Below are positions 18,655-28,858 of a stretch of DNA of 64,000 bases, piece by piece. The DNA comes from Hormoscilla sp. GM7CHS1pb (GTDB lineage: Bacteria; Cyanobacteriota; Cyanobacteriia; Cyanobacteriales; Desertifilaceae). The notes below the pieces were generated by a model that did not search any database, was not told the origin of the DNA, and worked only from the letters and a program-made list of their open reading frames with translations. The DNA is taken from positions 744,001 through 808,000 of the forward strand of contig JACONN010000003.1 in NCBI GenBank assembly GCA_014323675.1, given 5' to 3'. Position numbers and translations under genes: made by a program. Position 1 is the stretch's first letter; every line of letters begins with the position of its first letter.

Positions 18655-18833
18655 CAAGCATAAAGGTAAAGGGGAAGCAAGTCAAGCTTGATTTAGGAAG
18701 ACGGGATCTACCTTGGTCGGTGATTTACGATCTCAAAAAAGAGCAGCAAATTGCTACTAATGGCTACCATGAAGGAATATCAATTACTATTGACGGTGAA
18801 GAAATAATTTTTGATAATATAGATAGTAGTTAG
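18651..18833 (+). CDS. small hypothetical protein
   Basis: 60 codons from a TTG that overlaps the preceding stop (TTGA). The sequence (VKGKQVKLDLGRRDLPWSVI, then GISITIDGEEIIFDNIDSS) looks like a small beta-rich domain with an acidic end. I know no family. It may be the downstream partner of the broken gene before it or its C-terminal part in another frame. Confidence 0.4.
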   Translation: MTSIKVKGKQVKLDLGRRDLPWSVIYDLKKEQQIATNGYHEGISITIDGEEIIFDNIDSS

Positions 18834-18958
18834 GAGAGAGGAATGGTTACAAAATTTAACATCTCCTACCATAGAACTGGGGAGGGGAAGTTTTCAGATT
18901 AGAGAAGAGGAATTTTAAGTAGCATTATCACAAGTTAAGGGAACAATTGAGGGGTAAA

Positions 18959-19333
18959 ATGCACGATTTATATGGGATAATCGAGAAAATTAAGAAAGCT
19001 CCTTCAATGTACTTGGGACGAAATTCAATTATTTGCCTTCAGGCTTTTTTGTCGGGTTACAGTGTTGCGAAATATGAGTTAGGAGAACAGGAAACGGAAC
19101 AAGAACGGGATTTTATGGAGTTTCCTGAGTGGATCCGCCAAAGATTTAAGGTCCAGACTAGCCAATCTTGGGCTAACATTATTCTTTTTTATTCCGAGGA
19201 TGAGAGGAAAGCACTAGATAATTTTTTTGACCTGTTTGAAGAATTTATCTCTCGCTATTCTGTTCGGAACACCCTCAAGGAAAAAAGTCTAAAATCCAGG
19301 GTTAGTGGCGATCGCGCTCATTTGAAGTCGTAG
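18959..19333 (+). CDS. conserved hypothetical protein (possible immunity-type protein)
   Basis: About 124 residues from the ATG at 18959 (an in-frame TTG at 18947 is possible). The core IIEKIKKAPSMYLGRNSI, LQAFLSGYSVA and SWANIILFYSEDERKALDNFFDLFEEF matches small bacterial proteins I recall as stand-alone hypotheticals, sometimes beside polymorphic toxins. Acidic and probably cytoplasmic. The last 20 residues are basic and include a HIP1 repeat, so the tail may be displaced. No function claimed. Confidence 0.6.
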   Translation: MHDLYGIIEKIKKAPSMYLGRNSIICLQAFLSGYSVAKYELGEQETEQERDFMEFPEWIRQRFKVQTSQSWANIILFYSEDERKALDNFFDLFEEFISRYSVRNTLKEKSLKSRVSGDRAHLKS

Positions 19334-19529
19334 GTTGGGTTGACGTGAGGAAACCCAACCGCAAACAGATATGTTGCGAGTCGGAACTATTGTTGAAGAA
19401 TACGAACCGTTTTGGAAGTGTAATTTAGCGATCCTAGGGAAAATAAATTAATGCCTTTACTATCAAGCTTTGTCAACTGAAAAGTTGGCAGCGAAGGAGG
19501 GTATAGCTGTCTGAATGTTTGGGAGACCA

Positions 19530-20102
19530 ATGGTACAAACTATTTCTAAACCTTTAACTTTGTCTGAGTTTCTGAAGCTACCAGAAACTGAACCTGCTAG
19601 CGAGTATATTGACGGTCAAATCATACAGAAGCCAATGCCACAAGGCGATCGCAGTGTCATTCAGGGTGAACTGATTATTGCTATTAATGCAGTTGTTAAG
19701 CCCCAAAAACTGGCACGGGCTTTTCCAGAACTGCGATGCATCTTTGGTGGCCGGGCGATCGTCCCTGATGTAGCAGTTTTTACATGGGAGAGAATTCCCC
19801 GCAAGGAAAACGGCGGTGTAGCAAATGTAGCAAATGTATTTGAAGCTGCGCCTGATTGGATTATTGAAATACTGTCTCCAGACCAAAGCGCTACGAAAGT
19901 TACCCAAAAAATTCTGCACGGCCTGAATTTTGAAACGGAAATGGGATGGCTAATAGATCCTGACGATCGAACTTTATTAGTTTATCGTCCGCAGCAGCAG
20001 AGGGAAATTTGCGATCGATCGGCGCAGCAGCTTCCGGTACCATCTTTTGCTGGCGAACTGCGGCTGACTGTGGGAGAATTATTTGGTTGGTTGTTAGAAT
20101 AA
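19530..20102 (+). CDS. Uma2-family (DUF820) putative endonuclease
   Basis: A 190-residue member of the Uma2 family, which has a PD-(D/E)xK restriction-endonuclease fold and is hugely amplified in cyanobacteria. Family blocks: LSEFLKLPETEPASEYIDGQII, AIVPDVAVFTWERIP (putative catalytic Asp), DWIIEILSPDQS and GWLIDPDDRTLLVYRP. The ATG at 19530 fits the family start better than one at 19515. It resembles the Uma2 protein at 33420-33998. The biological role of the family is not established. Confidence 0.85.
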   Translation: MVQTISKPLTLSEFLKLPETEPASEYIDGQIIQKPMPQGDRSVIQGELIIAINAVVKPQKLARAFPELRCIFGGRAIVPDVAVFTWERIPRKENGGVANVANVFEAAPDWIIEILSPDQSATKVTQKILHGLNFETEMGWLIDPDDRTLLVYRPQQQREICDRSAQQLPVPSFAGELRLTVGELFGWLLE

Positions 20103-20124
20103 TTTTCATTGACGATACTAAGCA

Positions 20125-20400
20125 TCATGGGACTTTCTTCAGACTCCGGGATCCAAAACGATAAACAGCGCGATGTCCAATCCTAATCACCCAAGGTTGA
20201 GCATCGGGATATCGCTGGTAAAGTCGCTCTGTTGCTGTTATAGTATTTTCGGCAAGTTCAAACGCTCCCGTCTCTATGTCGATCGCGACTATTTTGCCGT
20301 GATTTCCTGCTTCAAAGAGCGATCGCACCCGTGTTTCGTAGATGCGATCGCCACGTCGAGCAAATTCTTCTTTGCTGTATCGGGGTTGTCTGACTGTCAT
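20125..20400 (-). CDS. conserved cyanobacterial hypothetical protein
   Basis: 91 residues. The C-terminal half (GKIVAIDIETGAFELAENTITA, then YPDAQPWVIRIGHRAVYRFG) follows the same pattern as the protein at 28885-29202 (a VIEPNSEEYF core ending RLNETGVCG), so both belong to one small family. Members I recall lie beside aspartic-protease-like genes; none is next to this one. Convergent with the Uma2 gene, 22 bases apart. Function unknown. Confidence 0.6.
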   Translation of the reverse strand: MTVRQPRYSKEEFARRGDRIYETRVRSLFEAGNHGKIVAIDIETGAFELAENTITATERLYQRYPDAQPWVIRIGHRAVYRFGSRSLKKVP

Positions 20401-20472
20401 CTGCTTGCCCTCTTTAACTTTTGCCCTGCTATTTTACCATTAAATTAAATTATTATCCTCTCTCCTTTTCCT

Positions 20473-20634
20473 CGTTTCCTCGTTCCCTGACTCTGGCAGG
20501 GAACGTAATTTCGAGGCTCTGCGGAGGGTGTATCGCTGTTCAATAGCGATACTCTACTGATTATAGCCAAGGAATGCGCTCTCTGGCATTTGCTCCCATG
20601 TAAACTTTTGTGAAGGGCGATCGCCCCTCGATTA
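20473..20634. repeat. direct repeat A beside vapBC
   Basis: About 160 bp including CGTTCCCTGACTCTGGCAGG, AATTTCGAGGCTCTGC, GCTGTTCAATAGCGA and AAGGAATGCGCTCTCTGG, ending GGGCGATCGCCC. A near copy lies at 21411-21558 in the same orientation on the other side of the vapBC genes. Confidence 0.75.
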
Positions 20635-20735
20635 TCTATTCTACAGTTAAGGCGATCGCCATACCCATCAAGCTTCCACTTGCGTTATATTTCCTGCAAA
20701 ACATCTGCCAAGGTCGGCGCATTTGAAGGCGACTT

Positions 20736-21116
20736 TCAACGACTGTACGGTTTTTCTATCTTAAGCCCCGGAACAACTCGATAGTGCTTGACATTAAATG
20801 TGTACAAAGTAGCGCTGCGTCCTACAGCAATAGCAGCTATCAATGCATCGATCAAACCTAAATTGTCCGACAAATGGTAATCTGTGAAATCGGATAAAGC
20901 ACGGGCACAATCAGTTGCGGTGGGCCAAAGAATAGGCAAAGGGTCTACAAGTTGCAGGGTCTTGCTAAGTTGTTGCTTGTTTTGTGCGTCCTGAATTAAC
21001 TCCATCACGACGAAGCCTGGCACGTTCGGCACTTCTGAGAGACTAGCGAACCAAGCGATCGCAGGTGCATGACCGCGTTGAATATCAATCAGGACATCGG
21101 TATCGAGTAAATACAT
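20736..21116 (-). CDS. vapC: VapC-like PIN-domain toxin
   Basis: A 126-residue PIN domain RNase. It shows the typical start YLLDTDVLIDIQRG (first acidic residues), the central acidic residue in VVMELIQDA, LGLIDALIAAIA (third Asp) and the end TLYTFNVKHYRVVPGL (NxKHF-type signature). VapC toxins cleave tRNA or rRNA when free of antitoxin. The cognate antitoxin gene ends 8 bases upstream on the same strand. The pair is complete. Confidence 0.88.
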   Translation of the reverse strand: MYLLDTDVLIDIQRGHAPAIAWFASLSEVPNVPGFVVMELIQDAQNKQQLSKTLQLVDPLPILWPTATDCARALSDFTDYHLSDNLGLIDALIAAIAVGRSATLYTFNVKHYRVVPGLKIEKPYSR

Positions 21117-21124
21117 TATATTAT

Positions 21125-21385
21125 CTATCCTCGGGAGCGGATTTCAGCCTGATTACGTAAGTTGCGAGCATATTCAGCGCTATCATCAATATCAGGGCGT
21201 GAATTGATAACTCCAGCTCTCTCCCAGTATGCTACCAGTTCTGCACCTGTTTTCGGTGGATTATGCAGCACGGGTCGCCGAGAAAGAATACGCAGAATGT
21301 ACTCATCTAAGGATAACTTAAGTTCCGATGCCTCTGTAGACAGTTCCTGCTCTAATTCTGGAGGTAGTTCTAGGCCAATGTTCAT
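21125..21385 (-). CDS. vapB: VapB-like antitoxin
   Basis: 86 residues. The N-terminal part (NIGLELPPELEQELSTEASELKLSLDEYILRIL) has the ribbon-helix-helix pattern of antitoxins that bind their own operator; the C-terminal tail is charged and should wrap the toxin. It precedes the PIN toxin gene in the usual order with an 8-base gap. Autoregulation is likely but the operator is not visible to me. Confidence 0.75.
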   Translation of the reverse strand: MNIGLELPPELEQELSTEASELKLSLDEYILRILSRRPVLHNPPKTGAELVAYWERAGVINSRPDIDDSAEYARNLRNQAEIRSRG

Positions 21386-21410
21386 AGCGCTCTCCTTAAT
21401 AGCTATATTT

Positions 21411-21558
21411 GCCCCTCGTTCCCTGACTCTGGCAGGAAATGAAATTTCGAGGCTCTGCCATCGCTGTTCAATAGCGAGACTCGATCTCGATTATAGCTAA
21501 GGAATGCGCTCTCTGGTATTTGCTCCCATGTCAACTTTTGTGAAGGGCGATCGCCCCA
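21411..21558. repeat. direct repeat B beside vapBC
   Basis: Second copy of the repeat at 20473-20634, with small differences and one short deletion. The two copies bracket vapBC in direct orientation. Confidence 0.75.
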
Positions 21559-21645
21559 TGTCCGGGCACGGCGGCATGTCGGTCGGAGATCGGGTCACGC
21601 CGAGGCACGGCGGTTGTTACATTTGAGATCTGAACCGAGCATCTG

Positions 21646-21674
21646 TTGATAATGTTTTAGGCTAGCTATATAAT
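21646..21674 (+). promoter_or_regulatory. sigma70-type promoter now separated from its gene
   Basis: TTGATA (21646-21651), a 17-base spacer and TATAAT (21669-21674). Transcription would start near 21681, just before the target duplication of the composite transposon. The natural downstream gene, rejoined across the insertion, is the one starting at 28885. Confidence 0.75.
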
Positions 21675-23290
21675 AAACTAAATCTATTCAGATGGGGTGT
21701 AATTAAAAGTGACACTTAATCATGAACCGGTGATGTGGTCAAAAGTAGTTGGTCGGGCAGTGCCGGCAGTGCCAGCACTGCCTCAATATCGCCGGTGAAC
21801 GAAGGCGCAATATTGACGCCCGAGATTGATATATGTTCAGAACGCGATCATGGCAGAAAACTGATGTTGAGAAGGTAAGAGCCTCAATAATTGTTAGACT
21901 GCTTAGGTAAGGGACGAATTTTCTGGGTTTAAATTTAGCCAATAGGATTGCCAATCATCATTAACTCTTAATATCCTTAAAGCTAACATATCATTAGCGT
22001 TTTCAACGGTCCACCAAGAACCTGTTAATTTCAAACGTTTTTGAATTACATAACGATGTGCGCTCTCAATCTTTCCAGATCCAATTGGTAAATTAGCATC
22101 AATCGCATCTTTGTAGTTCATGTATTCAAGCCGGTTTTTAATGTATCGTACACCGACTCTGACGGGAGCAAATTTATCAGCTATATGTTCTGGTTCCAGG
22201 CGAGTTGATAAATTATTTAATACTTTGAGAACCTGATTGTTTTTGAGAGCTTTTTTTTGTTTTTCCAGCCATTTTTTTTGTTGCTTTTCATTAGCTCCAG
22301 GAGCTGCTGCTGCTAAATATTCACATAGATGATAAAAATATATTAGATAGCTAGCACGTTCTCCAAACAAGCCCATTACCTGATTAACAATCCAACTGGC
22401 TCCATCTCCGATCGCATGAACTTTAGTCTTTTCACCTATCCCAGCCCTTATAGCGCTATGCAGTCATTTGTTTCCTGCGGAGTCTACGGTACCTACTGTA
22501 CCTCCAATAATTGTTTTTTTCTGAGTAGGGATTTCCACAAGTGATAGACGAGCTTCTTTCCAACAACAAGATCTGGTTTTTCGGCGATCGATAATTTTAT
22601 CATCATTGGTCGGAGTTTTTACAATTGGAATCATCGTGCCATCCATTTCTGCAATTAGAAGCTCTACTCCATCTCTATCGGTAATTTTTTCTGCTGGTTT
22701 TTGAGATCCTTTAACCGCATGTGCATGTTTTTGAGTAATAGCTTGGGCCGAACTAATCGGCACAGTTATACCGTAATGTTCTTGTAGCTTTTCAGGAATT
22801 TTTCCAAATGGCACATCGGCTCCAAAATCCGTAATTGCTCGTTGCAATGGCAAAGAATAACCTCGACAATGTATTTGGGCAGATGATGAAAACGGTCTTC
22901 GAGAAATAAAAGTTTCTTCTATAATTTGGATAGTTTCCAACAGACTATGCCAATATAGTTGCTTTTTTCTCTGACGGCGCATCCCCGGAGATTTTTCACA
23001 AGCTAAGGCTTTTTTTTCTCTTGCGAATTGGCCCAATCTTGAAGAGAATCATTTCCCAGTTTTTTGAGTTCCGAGATAATTTTCAACTCGGTACTGCTCG
23101 CTGTTTCACAATTATTATCCGGATTTTCCACAAGATCTAGCAGAGATAAAATACGAGCCGATATATTGGGATGAGCCTGCAATCTTAGAGCTAATTCCGA
23201 AGCGCTGCTGGTTAGTTCAACCGTTTCATCATAATTCATGAATTCAGACATATAGGGCTTTAGCTCCACGATCAACTTATAAATAAAATT

Positions 23291-25314
23291 GTAATTGCTC
23301 AAGATCTTGGTGGTGAAGGAATATGGGTACTGCCGGTACTGCATAGTTACTCGGGCCATCGGACTGGAGTGAACAGCCCTTGTACTGCCTCGGAATGCCT
23401 AACAGGACAAGAGCAATTTTTGAGGAGCGAAAACTTCTCAAATGCTTACGGGGTGGGGGGTTTTGACCTCGAAGTGGTGAGTCGGCAGCCGAGCGCCCGA
23501 ATATGCAGTTGAGATGCGCGACAGCTGATTTTTTTCAAAATCCCGCGCCCAGGGTTGACAAATTCGATAAATAAGTAGTAAGTTGGAAGACATGACTAAG
23601 AATTGGCTTGCTGACCTCGACCAAGACACAGAGAATCTCGACCCAAAAAGTCGGGAAGTTTTGCAGCGGTTACTCAATTACCTAGAAGACCTATACAGCC
23701 AAAACCTTGAATTGAAAGCTGACAATCAACGATTGAGAGATGAAATAGCCGCGCTCAAAGGGCACAAGGGAAAACCTGACATCAAACCTCAAGCCAAAGC
23801 TGATACTTCTAAAGCTGATACTTCTGCGGAGGCCAAACCAGAGCAGCCCAATAGTCGAGAGCGAAAAAAGAAAAAACCGAAAACCCCCCCCAGGAACGTC
23901 GCCAACTTATTCATATTGACAGAGAAGAGGTTATCAAACTGGCTCGGAGTAACTTGCCGTCAGATATCACCCATAGAGGCTACCGAGAAGTAACAATTCA
24001 AAATATTATATTTAAAACAGACACGGTTATTTATCGACTAGAAAGACTCTATTCACCTAGTACGGAGAAATTTTACGAAGCCCAGTTGCCGCAAGGATTA
24101 AAAGGCAAATCTTACGGGAGTGAACTCGAAGCATTTGTTCTCACTTTGTATTATCAGTTACGAGTGCCAGAAGAAAAGATTCTTAAATTGTTGCCGTCTC
24201 AGGGAATAGTAATCTCGGCGGGAAAAATATCTAACTTAATAACTCGGCAATATTTAAGAGAATTTACTGAAGAACGAAATGCTATTTTAGAAGCGGGACT
24301 GGGCAGTACCAGTTATCACCAAATTGATGATACGGGGATGCGGGTTAATGGGAAAAATTGCTATGTATTCACACTCTGCAATCCTTACTATAGCAGTTTT
24401 TTTACCAGAGAGCGCAAAAACTCTGAAACAGTTCTCCAAATGTTAAACGAATTGCAGTTGGATCCAACTGAATTAGCAGTTGTTCAATCAGATGATTTAG
24501 TTGACAGTATTTTGCCTGACAAGAAGAAAAAGCAGCTCGGGGACTACATAGATATTTTGGTGGCTGATGACGCGGGACAATTTCACAACCAGACGAACCA
24601 TCGTAGTTTATGCTGGATTCATGAAGGACGACACTACGAAAAGCTGACTCCTCTGGTTCCCTCTCATCAAAAAAGCCTGGCACAATTTCTCTCTTATTTT
24701 TGGATTTACTATTATCAACTCAAAGCCTATCAACAGCAAAGCACAGAAGAGCAGCGACAACAAAAACTGTTGCTTGAAACCGAATTTGACAAATTGTTTT
24801 CCCGTCAAACCGGATACAGTGCTTTAGATCATAGAATTGATTTAACAAAACAGAAGAAGCCTTATTTACTATTAGTTCTAGATTTTCCTGAAGTTCCTCT
24901 TGACAATAATGAGGCAGAGCGGACAGTCCGGGAGTATGTGATTAAGCGCAAAATCTCCAATGGAACCCGCACTCTACAGGGGACTCAGGCGTGGGAAGTG
25001 TTTTTGGCTCTGGTTGACACCTGCCGCAAAAACGGAGTGAATTTTTATTCGTACATTAAGGATCGAATTTCCAAATCTTTCAAGATGCCAGCGTTGTCCA
25101 CGCTAATTCAACAGATGCAGCCGCCAAAACCAACATAAACATAAACCATTGACTCCAAGTCTCGCTTGTGTAGTTTCCACCTAAGCACCAAGGGTGTTAC
25201 AGCTCCTTGTTATAAAGGACAGACTCATTAAGTGCGACATCAGCTCCTGTTTAAAAAGCTGCAGGAGCTACTCTCGTGTGGAAATCACTCCCCACCAACA
25301 TATTGAGCAACTTC
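23291..25314 (+). mobile_element. IS66-like element nested in ISKra4 copy 1
   Basis: 2024 bp. Imperfect terminal inverted repeats: GTAATTGCTCAAGATCTTGG at the left, GAAGTTGCTCAATATGTTGG (reverse complement) at the right. Flanked by the 8-bp duplication ATAAAATT (23283-23290 and 25315-25322), the usual size for IS66. Comparison with the uninterrupted ISKra4 copy 2 fixes both borders. Confidence 0.92.
23592..25138 (+). pseudogene. IS66-family transposase (TnpC type), frameshifted at C8
   Basis: The N-terminus has the IS66 leucine-rich coiled coil (NLELKADNQRLRDEIAALKG) and a Lys/Pro linker. Within a run of eight C (near 23884-23891) the frame changes by -1; the continuing frame reads PQERRQLIHIDREEV and then the DDE domain (YHQIDDTGMRVNGKNCYVF, PLDNNEAERTVREYVIKRKISNGT). 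Rejoined length is about 515 residues, normal for IS66. No separate tnpA/tnpB accessory genes are present. A ninth C or ribosomal slippage would restore the protein. Confidence 0.85.
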
Positions 25315-25488
25315 ATAAAATTATATAACATAAGGGTAAAAAAATCTCCCAATCAAGGCAGATTCACTATTTGAGTTGTTCCATCCACTGTGGGGCCATC
25401 ACCGGCGGTATCAGAACTCCGCCAGTGATACAGAGGTAGAACTACCGGACCGGTTAATAATGCCTAAGTGTCACTTTTAATTACACCC

Positions 25489-25864
25489 TTGTCATACTAC
25501 TTAGCGGAGAAAACTCGTGCTAGCATCAGTTGATGTGGGCGTGTCTGCCAGGAACATTGGAGCGTTTTCTGCGTAGTACCGGCACACCAAGGCGCATTTT
25601 TGCACTTCCGCGATCGCGGACTTGAGGGGCTTACCCATTTCTGTGGTCATGATTTTGCCAAATTGAGGCATCCTGCTCCAAAATATCAGCGGCCTGGTTC
25701 AACCATTGAGCTTTTTGGGCGAAGGGTATGTGCCGGTAGTTATGATAAGCCTGTTGAGCAGTTGCTAGTTTTTCCTCAAGTTCAGCATCCGTCAGGGGTG
25801 TAAAGGGTTTGAGAGTTTCACCGGTGGTCGCCAGAAAGCTGCTCTCAACAAATATTGAAGCCAA
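25489..25864 (-). pseudogene. gabD: succinate-semialdehyde dehydrogenase gene fragment
   Basis: The N-terminal part of an NAD(P)-dependent SSADH: ATTGETLKPFTPLTDAELEE, then FAQKAQWLNQAADILEQDASIW. A frameshift follows; the next frame continues the family sequence, FGKIMTTEMGKPLKSAIAEV and CRYYAENAPMFLAD, until the IS border near 25488. Only about 115 of about 455 residues remain. It shows that the transposon cargo was once next to a gabD gene. Confidence 0.85.
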
Positions 25865-26235
25865 TTAAAGGATGGCAAACTGTTAAGTATAAGGTGTATG
25901 GGATAGGTAGAGTGACCCCCAGAAGTCGCGGCAGTTTCGTTTTGACCGTACCAGGCAAAAAACCGAAGTCTGTTCAACCAAAAGATTTTCAGAAGAGACG
26001 GCTACTCGTATAAATGGGGGCGATCTTCAAAAATTGCTATTTTTAGTCTGCTGATTGAGGCAGGACGGACGGAACGCCAGTATTGGCAAGACATGTGGCG
26101 CTATCGAGAGTTATTCTACTTCCTGGCGGGATATTTTAGTAAGATAAAAGCAAACCGCGATCGGGAATAGGGACTGTATCTATTGAGAGATTTAGGGTAA
26201 ATTATGCTTCGCTGAGGAGCGATGACGGGCAAGAT

Positions 26236-27093
26236 ATGCAAAAACGAAGCCAATTCTTGGTAATATATACATCAGAGAGTCTGCTCAGGCATCCACTTCT
26301 GCTGTTTAAACAGATGTGGAGAGATTTACTCGCCTCAAGAGGACTAGCTTGGCGACTGCTGGTCAGAGATATCAGTGCCCAATACCGCAAATCTTTCTTG
26401 GGGATTTTATGGGCGTTTTTGCCACCAGTTGCGACAGCAGTAGGACTGACGCTTGCTAATAATGCTAAAGTAATCAACATTAGCGCTACAGATTTACCCT
26501 ATCCCGCCTATGTGATGTTAAGCATGACCCTGTGGCAAACTTTTGTAGAAGCTTTAAATGGGCCAATGGAAGCCATTACTAAAGCCAAAGTGATGCTAGC
26601 AAAAATCAACTTTCCACGGGAAGCGCTGATTCTCGCCCAATTAGGTCAGGTCTTTTTTAATTTTGGCATCAAGTTAATTTTGATCGCGGGATTGTTCATC
26701 GCGTTCCGGATGCCATTACATTGGACAATCATTTTGGCTCCAGTTGCTCTGATACACCTTATTGCTCTGGGAACGTTTTTTGGTATGATGTTAGCGCCTC
26801 TAGGAGTGTTATACAATGATGTCTCTAAAGGGATGACTTTTATAGTTGGAATTTGGTTATTGTTAACACCAGTAATTTACCCGATACCATCGGAAGGGAT
26901 CTTTGGGGCGATCGTGCGATTGAATCCAGTGACGCCGCTAATAGCAACGACAAGGGATTTAGCAACTAAAGGCGTAGTTTCAGAACCTGTGGGATTTTGG
27001 ATAGCCAGTGGGATCGCTTTGGGTGGTTTGTTGGTCAGTTGGGTAGTTTACCGATTAGCGATGCCCTTTATAATAGAAAGGACGAGTGCCTGA
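26236..27093 (+). CDS. ABC-2 type transporter permease (polysaccharide/O-antigen export type)
   Basis: A 285-residue integral membrane protein. After a cytoplasmic N-terminus containing LLVRDISAQYRKSFLGILWAFLPP, the classic Wzm/TagG-type motif, it has about six membrane segments (including VATAVGLTL, LILIAGLFIAF, IALGTFFGMMLAPLGVL, FIVGIWLLLTPVIYPIP). The domain exports surface glycans or lipids with a partner ATPase. The stop codon is only 3 bases from the right ISKra4 copy, so the ATPase gene expected downstream was left behind. It is complete but probably orphaned unless a partner exists elsewhere. Confidence 0.88.
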   Translation: MQKRSQFLVIYTSESLLRHPLLLFKQMWRDLLASRGLAWRLLVRDISAQYRKSFLGILWAFLPPVATAVGLTLANNAKVINISATDLPYPAYVMLSMTLWQTFVEALNGPMEAITKAKVMLAKINFPREALILAQLGQVFFNFGIKLILIAGLFIAFRMPLHWTIILAPVALIHLIALGTFFGMMLAPLGVLYNDVSKGMTFIVGIWLLLTPVIYPIPSEGIFGAIVRLNPVTPLIATTRDLATKGVVSEPVGFWIASGIALGGLLVSWVVYRLAMPFIIERTSA

Positions 27094-27096
27094 TGG

Positions 27097-28858
27097 GGGT
27101 GTAATTAAAAGTGACACTTAATCATGAACCGGTGATGTGGTCAAAAGTAGTTGGTCGGGCAGTGCCGGCAGTGCCAGCACTGCCTCAATATCGCCGGTGA
27201 ACGAAGGCGCAATATTGACGCCCGAGATTGATATATGTTCAGAACGCGATCATGGCAGAAAACTGATGTTGAGAAGGTAAGAGCCTCAATAATTGTTAGA
27301 CTGCTTAGGTAAGGGACGAATTTTCTGGGTTTAAATTTAGCCAATAGGATTGCCAATCATCATTAACTCTTAATATCCTTAAAGCTAACATATCATTAGC
27401 GTTTTCAACGGTCCACCAAGAACCTGTTAATTTCAAACGTTTTTGAATTACATAACGATGTGCGCTCTCAATCTTTCCAGATCCAATTGGTAAATTAGCA
27501 TCAATCGCATCTTTGTAGTTCATGTATTCAAGCCGGTTTTTAATGTATCGTACACCGACTCTGACGGGAGCAAATTTATCAGCTATATGTTCTGGTTCCA
27601 GGCGAGTTGATAAATTATTTAATACTTTGAGAACCTGATTGTTTTTGAGAGCTTTTTTTTGTTTTTCCAGCCATTTTTTTTGTTGCTTTTCATTAGCTCC
27701 AGGAGCTGCTGCTGCTAAATATTCACATAGATGATAAAAATATATTAGATAGCTAGCACGTTCTCCAAACAAGCCCATTACCTGATTAACAATCCAACTG
27801 GCTCCATCTCCGATCGCATGAACTTTAGTCTTTTCACCTATCCCAGCCCTTATAGCGCTATGCAGTCATTTGTTTCCTGCGGAGTCTACGGTACCTACTG
27901 TACCTCCAATAATTGTTTTTTTCTGAGTAGGGATTTCCACAAGTGATAGACGAGCTTCTTTCCAACAACAAGATCTGGTTTTTCGGCGATCGATAATTTT
28001 ATCATCATTGGTCGGAGTTTTTACAATTGGAATCATCGTGCCATCCATTTCTGCAATTAGAAGCTCTACTCCATCTCTATCGGTAATTTTTTCTGCTGGT
28101 TTTTGAGATCCTTTAACCGCATGTGCATGTTTTTGAGTAATAGCTTGGGCCGAACTAATCGGCACAGTTATACCGTAATGTTCTTGTAGCTTTTCAGGAA
28201 TTTTTCCAAATGGCACATCGGCTCCAAAATCCGTAATTGCTCGTTGCAATGGCAAAGAATAACCTCGACAATGTATTTGGGCAGATGATGAAAACGGTCT
28301 TCGAGAAATAAAAGTTTCTTCTATAATTTGGATAGTTTCCAACAGACTATGCCAATATAGTTGCTTTTTTCTCTGACGGCGCATCCCCGGAGATTTTTCA
28401 CAAGCTAAGGCTTTTTTTTCTCTTGCGAATTGGCCCAATCTTGAAGAGAATCATTTCCCAGTTTTTTGAGTTCCGAGATAATTTTCAACTCGGTACTGCT
28501 CGCTGTTTCACAATTATTATCCGGATTTTCCACAAGATCTAGCAGAGATAAAATACGAGCCGATATATTGGGATGAGCCTGCAATCTTAGAGCTAATTCC
28601 GAAGCGCTGCTGGTTAGTTCAACCGTTTCATCATAATTCATGAATTCAGACATATAGGGCTTTAGCTCCACGATCAACTTATAAATAAAATTATATAACA
28701 TAAGGGTAAAAAAATCTCCCAATCAAGGCAGATTCACTATTTGAGTTGTTCCATCCACTGTGGGGCCATCACCGGCGGTATCAGAACTCCGCCAGTGATA
28801 CAGAGGTAGAACTACCGGACCGGTTAATAATGCCTAAGTGTCACTTTTAATTACACCC
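27097..28858 (-). mobile_element. ISKra4-like element copy 2 (uninterrupted)
   Basis: 1762 bp with inverted repeats starting GGGTGTAATTAAAAGTGACA at both ends. Near its left end (about 27133-27150) it has an 18-base block, TGTGGTCAAAAGTAGTTG, identical to the terminus of the MITEs in this window. The right flank is ATTCAGATG, matching the left flank of copy 1. Confidence 0.92.
27305..28701 (-). pseudogene. ISKra4-like transposase, copy 2 (frame change plus in-frame TGA)
   Basis: Part 1 (28701 to 28405) ends DWANSQEKKKP; part 2 continues in the -1 frame across a run of eight A (GQFAREKKALACEK), a classic slippage site. Part 2 stops at a TGA (27866-27868) inside AGNK-stop-LHSAIRAGIGEK; part 3 goes on in the same frame to 27305 with HAIGDGASWIVNQVMGLFGE, FYHLCEYLAAAA and the C-terminal catalytic part. 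The A8 change could be programmed frameshifting. The TGA, where I expect Trp, is shared by all three copies. Confidence 0.85.

Larger units (their letters stand above)
21903..25334 (-). pseudogene. ISKra4-like transposase, copy 1 (interrupted)
   Basis: Same product as in copies 2 and 3. The IS66-like element enters within the first codons (after LYNF), removing the start. Internal lesions are the same as in the other copies: an A8-associated frame change near 23010-23020 and an in-frame TGA at 22464-22466. Confidence 0.85.
21695..25488 (-). mobile_element. ISKra4-like element copy 1, split by an IS66-like element
   Basis: Ends are GGGTGTAATTAAAAGTGACA-type inverted repeats. Without the IS66-like insertion (2024 bp plus 8-bp duplication) its length is 1762 bp, equal to copies 2 and 3. 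The transposase frames run on the minus strand. Confidence 0.9.
21695..28858. mobile_element. composite transposon: two ISKra4-like copies plus cargo
   Basis: Two 1762-bp ISKra4-like copies in the same orientation bound a 1608-bp cargo (25489-27096). The 9 bases left of the left copy (ATTCAGATG, 21686-21694) equal the 9 bases right of the right copy (28859-28867), while the two inner flanks (TTGTCATAC and GCCTGATGG) do not match. A single ISKra4 copy at 57255-59016 also has a 9-bp duplication, so this pattern fits insertion of the whole 7164-bp unit. The cargo holds a complete ABC-transporter permease gene and a piece of gabD. Confidence 0.85.
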
